Under the pieces are notes generated by a model. It had not been told where the DNA came from, searched no databases, and saw only the letters and a list, made by a program, of their open reading frames with translations. From positions 513,759 to 577,758 of the forward strand of contig CH002336.1 of the NCBI GenBank assembly GCA_000149265.1: a stretch of DNA of 64,000 bases, written 5' to 3'. Source of the stretch: Ciona savignyi (taxonomy: Eukaryota; Chordata; Ascidiacea; Phlebobranchia; Cionidae). Below are positions 1 through 11,400 of this stretch, piece by piece; position 1 is the stretch's first letter, and every line of letters starts with the position of its first letter. Made by a program: the position numbers and the translations under genes.

Positions 1-3000
1 GATTAGCTTGCAGGTAAGTACAGTTAGGTTCGGTATCAAATATCATTTAGGTTCAGTATAAACGTTTCGTTACTAGCAAATTCAGTGGTTCGGTACTAAC
101 ACAATAAAAGAAGGAAATGAGGAATCGAGGCAATAAATAAAGGCGTGTTGTGACGTCACGACCTTGTGGGAATGACCGATCTAATATCAGGGGCAAATAA
201 GGACGGCGCACCAACAGCATCAAACGATGTGAAATTAAAAGGGAACTATAGAGATGTTACAAGTGCTAAGGCAATAACAGTTTGTGGATGGTTGATTTAA
301 TAGATCATTTTACATTGGATGCCATGCTTTATCCACATGTATCCTAAGACACCTCATGCCCACAGCTAAAGTGCTTTATCTGTTATTATAGCTAGTGAAT
401 GGTTGATACATTTATATCCTCATGTGTGGTTTATATCTTCATATTTGGAACGATATAATTAAATACGTTTCACTCAGATTGATAGCGTTTTTCACCACTT
501 GATACGACTTGGTTATGAACGAATAATCCGCATCGCTGATCTTGATAAGATCGGCCGATCTCTTCTTCCCTATGCATTACATGCATTAGGTGGAACCCAA
601 GAGCACACAAAGAAATTACAGGTTTTTTGTTTTGAACTTTCTGGATAGATATATTTTTTATAATAATTACCGTGGGGGAAAAGAAGCCGTTTTTCCTAGT
701 TTAACTCAGTTGTCAGGTTAGAATAACATGGAGTCCAGATTCAAAATTTGTTCATATAATAAGATAGGATGTTCATTTTTATCCCAGTGAATGCCAAACG
801 CCCAAACCAAGGGAGTTAACACATGGGCAATCGTCAGATCACCTCGCGCCCACCATCGGGTTAACAGAGCTAATGCAGTGTGTTGTGTATGATTCACACG
901 TTCCTTCAATTTGGTAGAACCGGATTCGGGCTGTGTCCGTTAAGTGCTTTTCTCAAGGACACAACCGACTAGCTAGTGATTAGTTTCGTACCAGCAAGCT
1001 GCAACCTTTGGTTGACGCACTTATCCTCCAGACTAATCAATCGAAACATATTTGGAACTAAATAAAGATAGTCTTTATGAAAAAAAAAAACAGTTTTCTC
1101 CATCATTTTAATGCAATAGTAGTATATATTGTACCTTTTTAATTTGATTATTGTTTTACTGATAACTTTATTTAATAAAAAGTAAAATTAAACTCTTTTG
1201 CACAGAAAATGTTACAATCGTCAAACCAATCAATGCCGGGAAACCAGTGAGCATTTTTTTATTTATGTGAAATATTGTTTATAAGTTTATTCAATATTAA
1301 ATACACTATGTTTATGGGAAAGACAATTTATAATAGCCATTCAAAGGTTCTGACGTTAAAAGGACCAATATTTTTCTGTATATATATATATATATTATTC
1401 ATTGCATTTTGCAAGGATTTGTGTCAAATTCGCAGTATAAAGATGACAGTCAGTGAAATAATTTGCTTGTTTAAAACATTTCAGTAAAAATCTGTTTCTC
1501 CATTTTTATATCAATAATGACATCAACCATATTGGTAGTATCATTTATGTGAGATGTCCGATGAATAAAAAAATACAAAATCTATTATAATCACTAAATA
1601 CTCTTAAGATTTATCCCAAATAAAGGTTTCGTCCAATTTAAATTTAAAAAAACCATACCCAGTTACATCCATAAAAGCTTGGACCTTGTGCGTGGTGGTT
1701 CCCCTAAGAGATTGTTACATAACGCAACAGTGGTGGGGGCAAGTTGCCGGGACGCCTTGTCATCTTGTATCGGCTCTTATGATTTCCCGGTACAATGTTT
1801 TCATTGTTGCATGTTTAGTATTTATTACCTGACTATTCAGTGAGTGGGTTAAAGTTCATACCAAATAATGTAATACTATCTACAACATGGCCGGAGTTTA
1901 TGGTATTGTCCGGCTGGTTAGTCTGGCGGTTAAGTGTATCTCCTTTTAATAGAAGGGTTGCAGGTGCGAAACTGGTCGCTAGCTAGTAGTCTGTGTCCTT
2001 AAAGGCACTTAACAGACATTGCCTGAACCCAGCAGATTAATAGATTCAGCTAAATACACAACACACTGCAATAGCTCCGGTAACCCGACAATGGTTTTCC
2101 CATTCATAAGCATGAATATCCTATCCTATCCCTCCTTTCACCAAAAGATATAAGTAAAGTTTTTTGGTATATTTCCTATCCTTAAACAAAAAAGTTTTAC
2201 AAATATGTAGATAGCAATAATTGATGATGCCACTGAGACACCTGAACTCTCTTCTCTACTACCATTGGCTAAATTTGGAGTCCAGAAGCTTCTATTGGGT
2301 GGAGATTCAGGGCGATTGACAAATCAAGAAGCCGGATTCTCACAGTCCCTTTTTTCAAGGTGAAAATTGTAAAACAAATTCGTTTTTTTAGAATCTGGTG
2401 GAATAAAGTTATTTGACATTCCTTTAGAAACATTCCTCTAGATCTTAGGTTATTTCTTTAGATTTGACCTTAAAAAAAGTAAAATCATTACAGATTAAAC
2501 CAATCAAGCGTAAACTCTGTCAAACTGACGACTCATTATCGGTGTCATAATGATGTCATTGACGTGATCAACAATGCTTTCTACGATGATGTCATAATCA
2601 GTGGGATGTCATCAAGTGACCGGCCGAAAGTTGTGGCAGGGTTGCCCAACTTTTGTTTCTATGATGTCACAGGTGCTTGATTATGTTGTAACAAGTAGGA
2701 CTGTGCATCAGTTTCTGGTTTACCTCCTTGTTATCAATCACTAAGAAAGTCCAGAAATGATTAACCGATTTGTGTTTAAACCAGGGGTGCACAACTTTTC
2801 TAGTCAGCGGCCCAGATGTGGGAAAATAAAGTTTTTTTGTGGGCCGGATTATTACATGAATAGTATTCAATACGTTAATTACAGGGTATGGTTAAATACA
2901 GTCTGTAGGCCGATCCAAATCCCTTTGTGGGTCGGACGGGCCCGCAAGCCGTATGTTGTCCATGCCTGGTGTAAACCAAACAACAAAGGTATTAGTAATT

Positions 3001-6000
3001 GTGAAAAACTGACTTATACTAAGTAACTCTACTGTGTAATTGACGAAATATTTAAATTTCTTGAGATTTCAGTTGATCATAATTTTGAACTAATAGTACA
3101 ATCTGATCAATTGCCTGTTATCAATCTTGGGGTAGGATAGGATATTCATGTTTATCCCTGTTAGTGGAAAAACAAGGGGGTTAACACACTGGCAATCTTC
3201 AGATAACCTTGCGCCCACCGTCGGGTTACCGGGGGTATTGGAGTAAACATACCGGACTTACACAAATCCTAAAACAGAATGACTTGCTCACGGTATTACA
3301 AACTACCCCTTTTTAAGCATACGTAAACCCGACTGAGGACACGGGCTGTCTGACCATTGTATCTCTAGGAACAAGTGGCAACAACGAGCAACACAACCCG
3401 CAGGAAGCTTTGTTTGTCGCTGACATCATCAGATTATTGATGAGTCATGGTGTGCCGGGTACCAGCGTGGTTGTCATAACAACCGACCAAACACAGGTCA
3501 AACAAGTTCAATCGGCACTTCAGGAAATCGAGTGAGTTGTCTTGAGCAGTGCTGCGCAACCAGTGTGCTGCGGAATGCTAAAGCCTGGTTTCAAACATTT
3601 GTGTAATAAGATTCGTGCTACTTGAAGTTAAAACAACCAAAAGTCATCTCTACATAATTATGCCTTATAGAGTCTTTGGTTATAGACATGCCTTGTTTTC
3701 GGATTATGACTACAGTGAGACACTTGGCAATTACAGTTCAAGTTGCTATGGCCGTTATACTATATTAAACCGGCCCGATGATCTAGCGGTTAAGTGCGTC
3801 GCCTTTCAATCGAAAGGTTGCAGGTGCGAAACTGGTCGCTAGCTAGTCGGTTGTGTCCTTGGGCAAGGCACTTTACGGACATTGCCTGAACCCAGCGGAT
3901 CAATGGGTTCTACCAAATTAAAGGAACGTGTCTATCATATACAACACACTGCAATAGCTCCGGTAACCCGACGATGGGCGCGAGGTGATCCTGACGATTG
4001 CTCGTGTGATAACCCCTGGGGGTTTTCCCATTCACGGGGATAAACATGAATATCCCATTATCTCTATCCTATGTTTATAAACATTGTAAAGTTTAACTTA
4101 AAAAAATACAGTTACCATAGTTAATTAAAGGAATTGTGATTAAAAAAACTTGGATTCTTTCAGATTTTGAATAAACTCAGATTTGTTTAAAAATTCAATT
4201 ATTCCAGATTCTTTTAACACTGGGATTTCTTTAAAGAAACTCTAAAAACTTTTAGGAATTTCTTTTTAAGAAACTTTTAAGAATTTCTTTAAAGAAACTC
4301 AAAATTTTCCGGAATTTTAAAAAATTTAATTTTTCTTAGATTCTATGACTTAAGCGACGTGAATTGCATACGTGTGACAACAATGGATGATTATGAGGGA
4401 GGGGAGACAATGGTTTCCATAGTTGTCTGTCCTCGGTCTGCTGGAACCAACGATACGTATGGGTGAGTCCTTGTTTAAATGATTAACTTGAGATCTAATG
4501 TTTCATATTTGTCCGACCAATTAGTCTTGTGGGTTAGTGTGACACCTTTCAACTGAAAGGTTGCAGGTTTGAAACTCTGCGACCAACTGTTCACATTTTC
4601 CCCCCAGTGATGGTTTATTAATAGTTGTCTAAATATACAGGATAAGCGACTTCTACAGATAGAACAATAAAAACCACAATAAACTTGGTAATCGTCACAA
4701 CATTAAGGGCTAGACATGCTTAACGAAATACATCGGTGTAAAAAAACACATTTCGCAGAAACATAATTTCCCTGCTCACACGAGGAAGTCATCACAATCT
4801 AGCGGTGGGGAATATACGGGAACTGTCGAACGACCACAAATGGTCCAGGTTGATCAACGTTTGTAAGGAGAAAGGGAGGATCCAATCTTCATTTCAATTC
4901 AAGTTTACATTTTTACATTTTTGAGTTTCAGTTATCTCATATTTATCCGATATACCCCATTTTTATCTGATTTACCTTATTTTATCTGGTTATGTTTACT
5001 TAGTTTAGTTTAGTTTATTTTTTGTTTCCACGATAAAAACATAAATTAGGACTATTGAAAAATTTAAAAAACTGGAAAAAACGGCAAAACGACAGTCGTT
5101 AGAACACATCTAAAAACAAGCAATAAATTATTAAAATTCGGTAAAATTAGACGTGGCCGCTAAACCTAAATAAAAAATAAAGATATTAAAAATTAATTAA
5201 TTGTTTATAAAACAAAAATTACACTATTACACTACTTCAAATACCATTCACCCATACAGTAGTGTGATGTTTGAGTTTAGGAATCAGGAATTTACCAGAA
5301 GAGAGCATGAATATATTAATGATTATTTGTTTTCGATTTTATAGGACAAATGTTCTTCCACTATATAACTCAGAACAAAGGAAACCAGAAGTAAAAGCTT
5401 TCACACTAAAGTTCGAAATTGTTTAATTAAAACCATGCTTTTTCGACTGGTGTTTTTTTTATTCCAAAAAATGTCAAATATTAATAAAATCTTATTTCTA
5501 TATTACATGTTAGGAAACTGACGTTATCAAAGGGAGTGGCCTTCTCGCCTGAAGTTCCGTTTAGTGCTCGACGAATTGATGGTGTGATTGGGGATTGTGA
5601 TTCCACTACAATTCCTAACAACACTGATGTTCGTAACGATTTACATGATGACGTCGATGGAAAAGGTGATGACGTCAGTCTTAACAGTGACGTAAAGGAA
5701 GAAGAGAGTGACGGAGATTCAAGTAGCGAAGATGACCTACCCGTGTTACGTCATAGATCGAATTGTCGCCGTATTAACGACGATGATGACGCAACAGACG
5801 AGTCGGCTAAAGAAAGTGAAGAACTGAGTGAAAAACACTCTGACAATCTCGCAAACCTCGACAATAAAGATATCCAATCTAGAGATCAAGTCACCACCGA
5901 CACGAGCCTTATAACAAATGATTTAAATTCGGTAACATCTGACACTACATTATCAAGTAAATCTTCAAACGAAGAAACCAATCAAATAGATGACCAGGTG

Positions 6001-6015
6001 TATGATTTATCATAA
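1..6015 (+). CDS. UPF1-like SF1 helicase, C-terminal part (gene enters from left edge)
   Basis: Seven exons in phase: 1-13 (cut by the window, ends in a strong donor), 1709-1789, 2211-2359, 2494-2672, 3369-3531, 4340-4462, 5514-6015 (stop). They carry the second half of a UPF1/ZNFX1/HELZ2-type SF1 helicase: VVGASC strand, Walker B region AIIDDATETPE, motif III region LLGGDSGRL, motif IV region HYRCHNDVIDVINNAFYDD, an AAA_12-like domain with VVVITTDQTQ, motif V region TTMDDYEGGE, then ARRIDGVIGDCDS. After that come about 130 residues rich in Asp, Glu and Ser with no fold visible. Several catalytic residues differ from the family: DD for DE in motif II, R for Q in motif III, E for Q in motif V, and no clear arginine motif VI. 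The family unwinds RNA; whether this member is active is doubtful. The 1-13 to 1709 join is the least certain. Introns carry SINEs and a hAT-type MITE. Confidence 0.82.
763..1040 (-). repeat. tRNA-derived SINE copy, intronic
   Basis: A nearly full copy in reverse orientation of the main SINE of this window. The tail (GATAGGAT side) is at the left and the tRNA-like head is near 1040. It lies in the first helicase intron in view. Confidence 0.8.
1379..1396. repeat. TA dinucleotide microsatellite
   Basis: A run of alternating TA inside a helicase intron. The surrounding 1050-1700 is AT-rich and I see no exon in it. Confidence 0.8.
1908..2134 (+). repeat. tRNA-derived SINE copy with internal deletions
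   Basis: Head with the tRNA-like TAGTCTGGCGGTTAAGTG and GGTTGCAGGTGCGAAACTGG blocks. It then skips parts of the body and ends in CATGAATATCCTATCCTATC. It lies in the intron between helicase exons 1789 and 2211. Confidence 0.85.
2782..2968. mobile_element. hAT-type MITE, 187 bp
   Basis: Imperfect terminal inverted repeats start CAGGGGTGCACAACTT and end in the matching ATGTTGTCCATGCCTG. They are flanked by a near-perfect 8-bp duplication, GTTTAAAC at 2774-2781 and GTGTAAAC at 2969-2976. The GGGCCGG-rich ends are typical of hAT non-autonomous elements. No coding capacity. It is intronic to the helicase gene. Confidence 0.75.
3133..3233 (-). repeat. SINE 3'-end fragment
   Basis: Tail plus last ~70 bp of the main SINE in reverse orientation, in the helicase intron just before exon 3369. 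Confidence 0.75.
3771..4072 (+). repeat. tRNA-derived SINE, near full length
   Basis: One of the most complete copies. The order is: tRNA-like head (A box around GTCTGGCGGTTAAG-like sequence, B box around GGTTGCAGGTGCGAAAC), a body with GACATTGCCTGAACCCAGCG, and an end in CATGAATATCC with a pyrimidine-rich ATCCT tail instead of poly(A). Confidence 0.88.
4190..4325. repeat. Short tandem repeat with TTTCTTTAAAGAAA palindromes
   Basis: A unit of about 34 bp built around AATTTCTTTAAAGAAACT is repeated with decay. The 14-base core TTTCTTTAAAGAAA is a perfect palindrome. It lies directly upstream of helicase exon 4340-4462. Confidence 0.6.
4511..4592 (+). repeat. SINE head only (tRNA-like part)
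   Basis: Only the ~80-bp tRNA-like head is present, ending soon after the B-box-like GGTTGCAGGTTTGAAACT. It lies in the last helicase intron. Confidence 0.65.
4996..5175 (-). repeat. Probable LINE 3' end fragment, copy 1
   Basis: Read on the minus strand, this ends in ACAAAAAATAAACTAAACTA after a stretch with GTTTAGCGGCCACGT and GACTGTCGTTTTGCCG. A second, clearly related copy lies at 51288-51475 in the same orientation. The A-rich, AATAAA-like end fits the 3' end of a non-LTR retrotransposon, but no coding part is seen, so the class is an inference. Confidence 0.5.
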
Positions 6016-6180
6016 CGAACGTATTTGTTTTACTTTTGTTCGTTCTTTCAGTTACTCGTGTTGTTCAATATTTTAATTATAAATTGTTTCCATTGAAAAA
6101 TCGTTTGACTTTTCGGCTGGGTGGTCGTAGCAATAATGGGCGGAAGTTCGGATCTATTCGGCCGCAGTTGGTTAGATCTT

Positions 6181-6470
6181 GTCCGACCGGTTAGTCTGGC
6201 GGTTAAGTGTGTCGCCTTTCAATCGAAATATTGCAGGTGTGAAACTGGTCGCTAGCTAGACGGTTGTGTCCTTGGGCAAGACACTTTTTCACGGCCATTG
6301 CCTGAATCTAGCAGATTAATGGGTTCTACCAAATTAAAGGAACGTGTCTACCACATACAACACACTAAAATAGCTCCGGTAACCTGACGATGGGCGCGAG
6401 GTGATCTGACGATTTCCTGTGTGTTAACCCACTTGGTTTTTCCATTCACGGGGATGAACATGAATATCCT
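6181..6470 (+). repeat. tRNA-derived SINE, near full length
   Basis: Complete head, body and tail of the main family, 170 bp past the helicase stop codon. It may lie within the transcript's 3' end or just beyond it. Confidence 0.85.
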
Positions 6471-6504
6471 ATCATCGTATCAGCCTAGAGGTTTTTGATT
6501 AACA

Positions 6505-6688
6505 CCAGTGGGGAAAACTAACAGGAGAGCAACTGCACACTGATATAAATGAAGATTATTGCATAATATTTGGTTTTAAACATGGCTTGGAGTATAGGTT
6601 AGTTATGGGGTTGAGATTAGTGTTAAGGACAGGGTTAAAATTAGTTTCCATAGTTTTAGTGAGCAGTTTTCCTCTTTTTGCTCCTTGG
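6505..6688. mobile_element. MITE of the GGGGAAAACTAA family (degraded)
   Basis: Ends GGGGAAAACTAACAGGAG and CTTTTTGCTCC are inverted-related. The inner part (GGGGTTGAGATTAGTG) matches the inner part of MITEs at 24.2, 39.4 and 43.5 kb. The right end merges with a SINE fragment. Confidence 0.5.
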
Positions 6689-7245
6689 GCAAGGCACTTA
6701 GCGGGCGCCGCCTGAACTTTGTTTGTAATTTCACCGCAGTTCCCTTGGTAAACCGACGTTAGAGCTAATGTGACAACCCCTCTCGCGGTATTTGAATTTT
6801 TAAAGCAATTGGCATGTATTGTACTAACGAATAACTAAATTAAAGGGAATCGCCATTTATCCGAAGGCTTAACCTGACTATTGCCCGTGTGTTAACCAAT
6901 TTGTTTTTTCTCATTCATGTTGATTAACTGGAATATCTTATTCATATCTTTAAGGCTACAGGTTCAAAACTGAATAGGATAGGATATTCAAGTTTATACT
7001 CGTGAATGGGATTACCAAGAGGGGTAACACACGGACAATCGTCAGATCAACTTGCGCCTATCGTGGGCCGACTAAAACTGGCCGCTAGATAGTTTATTAT
7101 GTCCTTGGGCAAACCACTTACCGGATATTGTCTGAACGCAGTGGATTAATGGGTTGTAACAAAACTAAAGGAGCGTCTCAATCAAACAACACACTGCAAT
7201 AGCTCCGGTAACTGAACTTTTGGTGCGCCGATACTCGACAACATT
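6681..7245. repeat. Chain of diverged SINE pieces
   Basis: A decayed plus-strand SINE spans 6681-6945. A minus-strand tail piece at 6973-7060 is joined head-to-head to a plus-strand body piece at 7063-7245. Small ORFs here are repeat-derived. The whole 6016-8463 interval holds no gene that I can support. Confidence 0.6.
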
Positions 7246-7250
7246 GTTCG

Positions 7251-7533
7251 TCCGGCCGGTTAGTCTGGCGGTTAAGTGCGTCGCCTTTCAATCGAAAGGT
7301 TGCAGGTGCGAAACTGGTCGGTTGTGTCCTTGGGCAAGGCACTTTACGGACATTGCCTGAACCCAGCGGATTAATGAGTTCTACCAAATTGAAGGAACGT
7401 GTGAATCATACACAACACACTGCAATAGCTCCGGTAACCGGACGATGGGCGCGAGGTGATCTGACGATTGCCCACGTGTTAACCCCCTTGGTTTTCCGAT
7501 TGACAGGAAAAAAACATGAATAGTCTATCCTAT
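7251..7533 (+). repeat. tRNA-derived SINE, near full length
   Basis: Good copy with head TAGTCTGGCGGTTAAGTGCG. It lacks about 10 bases (the CTAGCTAG segment) after the B-box region compared with its sisters. Confidence 0.85.
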
Positions 7534-8328
7534 CATAAAAACGCTCCATTACTTGATAACCGATCGGACGTTTCCCGAATGCTAACTTACTTATCCCGCT
7601 ACACGGTAATAAACATGAATATTCTATCCAACCGAGTAGCTCAAGGAGGTTTGATTCCAAAACCCTGGAGCTGAAATGCGATGCTCTAAACCAGGAACAT
7701 CTTTGTGTCGGGATTCGACGAGCAAAAGTCATTTAAAAAGTGTTCTGTATTTCCTATATTGCAAAACACTGCTGTTCCCGAAAACGAACGGTGTGCAACA
7801 GTAATAAAAATACTCACCAAAAAATCACAAACCAAATAGAAACATTGTACATGAGCGGTTGTTGGCAAAATCATTTGTTGATTAAAATCAAATTGTAGGT
7901 TGAACACGATCGGTTTACATCAAAAAACAAAATCAACAACAATGTGTTAAAGTTATCTTAAAACAAGAATTAAAAAAAGAAAGAGTCCAATATATAATAA
8001 TATTCTTTAGCTGTAGTGCTTTACCATAGGGTATTCGTGATTGCATTGTATTGCGTTGCATTGGCACACGGTATTATCATGTAAGTGCAAATTGGATGCA
8101 TGGCAGAAACTAATATTTGATCTAAAATAGTAATAAATTGACAGTAAGCCTTTCGACGTAAAGAAAAAATTTTGGGTTTTTGATCGTTTTTAAGCCAAAG
8201 ATGAAGAGGCCTGATGTGTAAATCGTAGCTCCAGATAAACTCTAGATGCGACAATAGTTCATCAAACCATGACCGGATGGCAATTCAAGTTATAAAAACA
8301 AACGCATTCAAAAGCACAAAATAAACTG
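7534..8328. other. Intergenic DNA, no gene seen
   Basis: AT-rich sequence between the SINE array and the transporter's 3' end. A short SINE-tail scrap lies near 7600-7635. Short ORFs on the minus strand (7686-7907, 8021-8254) show no recognisable motif and no splice context. Confidence 0.5.
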
Positions 8329-8414
8329 TGCTGCACAATAGCTTACATAGATAGAGCCCCTTGAAAACAGCTTACAACTGCTGCACAAAAGCTTACATAT
8401 AGCCCCTTGAAAAC
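8329..8414. repeat. Two-copy direct repeat near the transporter 3' end
   Basis: GCTTACATA followed by AGCCCCTTGAAAAC occurs twice, at about 8341 and 8390, with partly matching flanks containing CTGCACAA. It lies 50-130 bp past the SLC18B1-like stop codon, probably in the 3' UTR. Confidence 0.55.
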
Positions 8415-8463
8415 GTGCAAAAGAAAACAAGTTGATTCACTTCGAGTTACAGATTGACTTGTG

Positions 8464-11400
8464 TTACTGGATGTCTGGGTTATTAGGTAGCAGTGATTCG
8501 TATTCGCTACCCACTTCTACAGATTTGGGTTTGCAACAACATTTTCGAATAATTCTTTCAGTCATTTTGGTAACCATCTGAAAATAACATACTCTTTGTT
8601 TATTAACATTGAAAAAAGAGATTAGTCTGGTATTTAGTCTGGTGGTTTTAGTACGTGGCCTGAAACGAGAAGGGTTACAGGCTCAAAACTGTTCGCAAGC
8701 TAGTTGGTTGTGTCCTTGGGTAAAGCACTTAACGAACATTGCCTGAAACCAGCAGATTGATGGGTTCTACCAAATTGAAGGTATATGTGAATCATACACA
8801 ACACATGGTGATGTGTTAACCCCCTATAAACATGAATATCCTATCATAATTTTTAGACTGTTTGGAATTTTTGTTAAATTTTAAATTCATTCCATCTTAC
8901 AAAATTCATATCCATTAGTGTCATAATTCAATATTAAAATCACAATCTGTATATATTCATGCAACCTACTAGGACAAGGCAGCAGAGACCCAAAATTGCC
9001 GCTGTGTTTTCAAAACCGAACTTTCCCACCAGCACTCCCCCCAGGAGAGGTCCTGAAATATCCCCGAGGGAAAACGCCATGTTCCACAGCCCAGATACCA
9101 TTCCGTACTGTGCCAGGAGACTTTCTTGCACTTTAAGCTCACTGTGTTTATAAATTTTGCGTTAAAAAAGATGATAGAATATTTATGTTGATTCCTGTGA
9201 ATGGGAAAATGCAAAAAGGACGTTAGTATACAAGTTATAGTCAGATAGTCTGTTGTGTCCTTGTGCTAGGCACAAAGTGGACATTGCCTGAACCCAGCGG
9301 TTTAATGGGTTTTACCAAACCGAAGAAACTTTTTAATCAAACACAAAACACTGTAATAGCTCCAGCAACCTAACTGTAATCGCAAGGTTATCTAACTATT
9401 GCCTGTGTGTTAACGCCCCTTTAGTTTTCCCATTTATAAACATGATTATCCTATCCTAGTATCAAAACGTTCATCCCAACACAGGGATGTCCAACCTTTT
9501 ATTGTAATGGGCCGCATTGTCACTTGAAATAATTCAATGGGCCACAGAACCTATTCAATTTTTTAATAAAAATGGCAGGGTTCGAATTAATGGTTTTGAA
9601 CCGATTTGCGAAATGCGTGGTTAAGAAAAAAATGTTTTCGCGCGTAAGCGCGCAAAAATTTTTTGGTTACAATAAATTGCCTTAAACGACCAGAAAGATA
9701 TTTATTTCATAAAGCAGACAGTAGCGTTATTTAGTAGTTCAGTAATGATAAATTGCAATAAACGTGAATTCAAAAGGGGTGTGTCGCATCTCGCCAATCA
9801 TAAATAAAGGAATCGAGTTATATTAACGCATAATGGCGATTCTTTCCTTGTGATAGCAATGCTTATTATACGCGAACAATGCAAAGTAAAAGGCAAGGTA
9901 AATTAATAATGTTATGTTGAAGGCAAACGATGTTATATTAACGTGTTGAGGATTTATTATTAAAAGTGCGCGATATCAGTATCGGTAATTTAAATTTTCG
10001 CGATTTTGTTAAATTTTGTAATTCACGAACTTTAGAAAACGGTTGGCGAATAGCTATTTGCGATCCCTTAATTCCAACCCTGAATGGGTACATAAAGAAA
10101 CAATTAAAATCCATCAATTTCATCTTTAAGTGGTTTGTCAGTCTGTTTTTTTCTGCAGTTTTGATGTTTACTGTGCCCCTAAACCTGACTGATACATTTT
10201 AATTAGGCTAAGATTCAAAGTTTAAAATAGTATACTTGGAGTGAAAATGACTAGTGGGCCGCACAAAAATCTCAGGCGGGCCGCAGGTTGGACATCCCTG
10301 TCCCAACACAATAATACCGACCCAGTCGACCATTTAATATATATCACTATCAGCATGGCATGAACCAACCTTGCAGCATCCACCATGTCGGTAAAAGTTG
10401 GCATAAGAGCTGCGCCGGTAAAGCTTCCTTTCACACAGATTGCCGTGTACAAAAGCGGCAAGCTCTGCTTCTTCATGCCAAACAGCTTCTTCAAAGCCAC
10501 GGCTGGCCCAATCAAACACATAGCGATGAATTCGGCGAACGCTCCTATTTCCATGAGAAAGTTTTTCTTCCTGCAAGACAATCCACGTTATATACGTAAT
10601 TCTGTGCTTAATTAGTTTAACTGTGAGTTTTTTGGTTGAATTGTGGTAGTTGAAAAATGCAGTCAATTTTGAAATTCGGGTTAGTAAATGTCAATTCCAC
10701 ACATTGCATTATTGCATTACTGTTATTTTACTAATTGAAATACTGCATTTAGTAATTGCATTACTGCATTACTGTTATCATGTCCTGTTATCGCATAAAC
10801 CAGAATAAAGACATTTTCCTCCCTACTAGTTTACGAGTCTAAAAATGACAAATTCTTATCATTAAAATGAGACCATATTAGAAATATAATTAATATTAAC
10901 AGTTGACAAGGGCATGATATGCTTACTGGGTCATTCCATTATATTTTTAACAGCCCGTACATCGTACCTCTCAGATTTTGCTAAGATTTTCAGACAATGT
11001 ACATACACCTAGAAAAATGATTAGGACAAAATTTGAGGTCGCAACTCCTAGCGGTTCAGAAGTTACGGCAAGATGAAAAACCGGCCACACGAGGGCTTAT
11101 TGTTGGTGAGCACGCCTACTTACAACTTTTAATTGCCGATATCTCGAAGAATAAACCATGTGGAAAGCTGAAAATTTTTTTTAAGGTATTTAAAGGTATG
11201 AGGAAGCTGAATTTCACATCCAATTTATCCTCAGGGCATTATAAAATAGTCAAAATCAGGTTTTAAAATTATTTTCACCACCCCAACGCTAGAGGGGGTA
11301 TCTCCTGTATGCAAGATAGTTTTGAGATGCAATCTTTTTTAAAAGTTAAAAGAAGCTTAAATCTTTAAGCAGTTCAAAAATTAGCTTTGCCAACTTTAAA

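Noticed and set aside
1205-1245. Possible small helicase exon (acceptor TTTTGCACAG, donor GTGAGC)
   Set aside because: Its phase fits neither exon 1-13 nor 1709-1789, and those two join each other in phase.
5536-6015. Stand-alone 159-codon ORF
   Set aside because: It is the open part of the last helicase exon; the exon begins at 5514 after a TTAG acceptor and joins 4462 in phase. The start is GTG, not ATG.
7178-7732. Minus-strand ORFs of 69 and 108 codons
   Set aside because: They run through SINE copies; near-identical translations recur at other SINE copies in the window.
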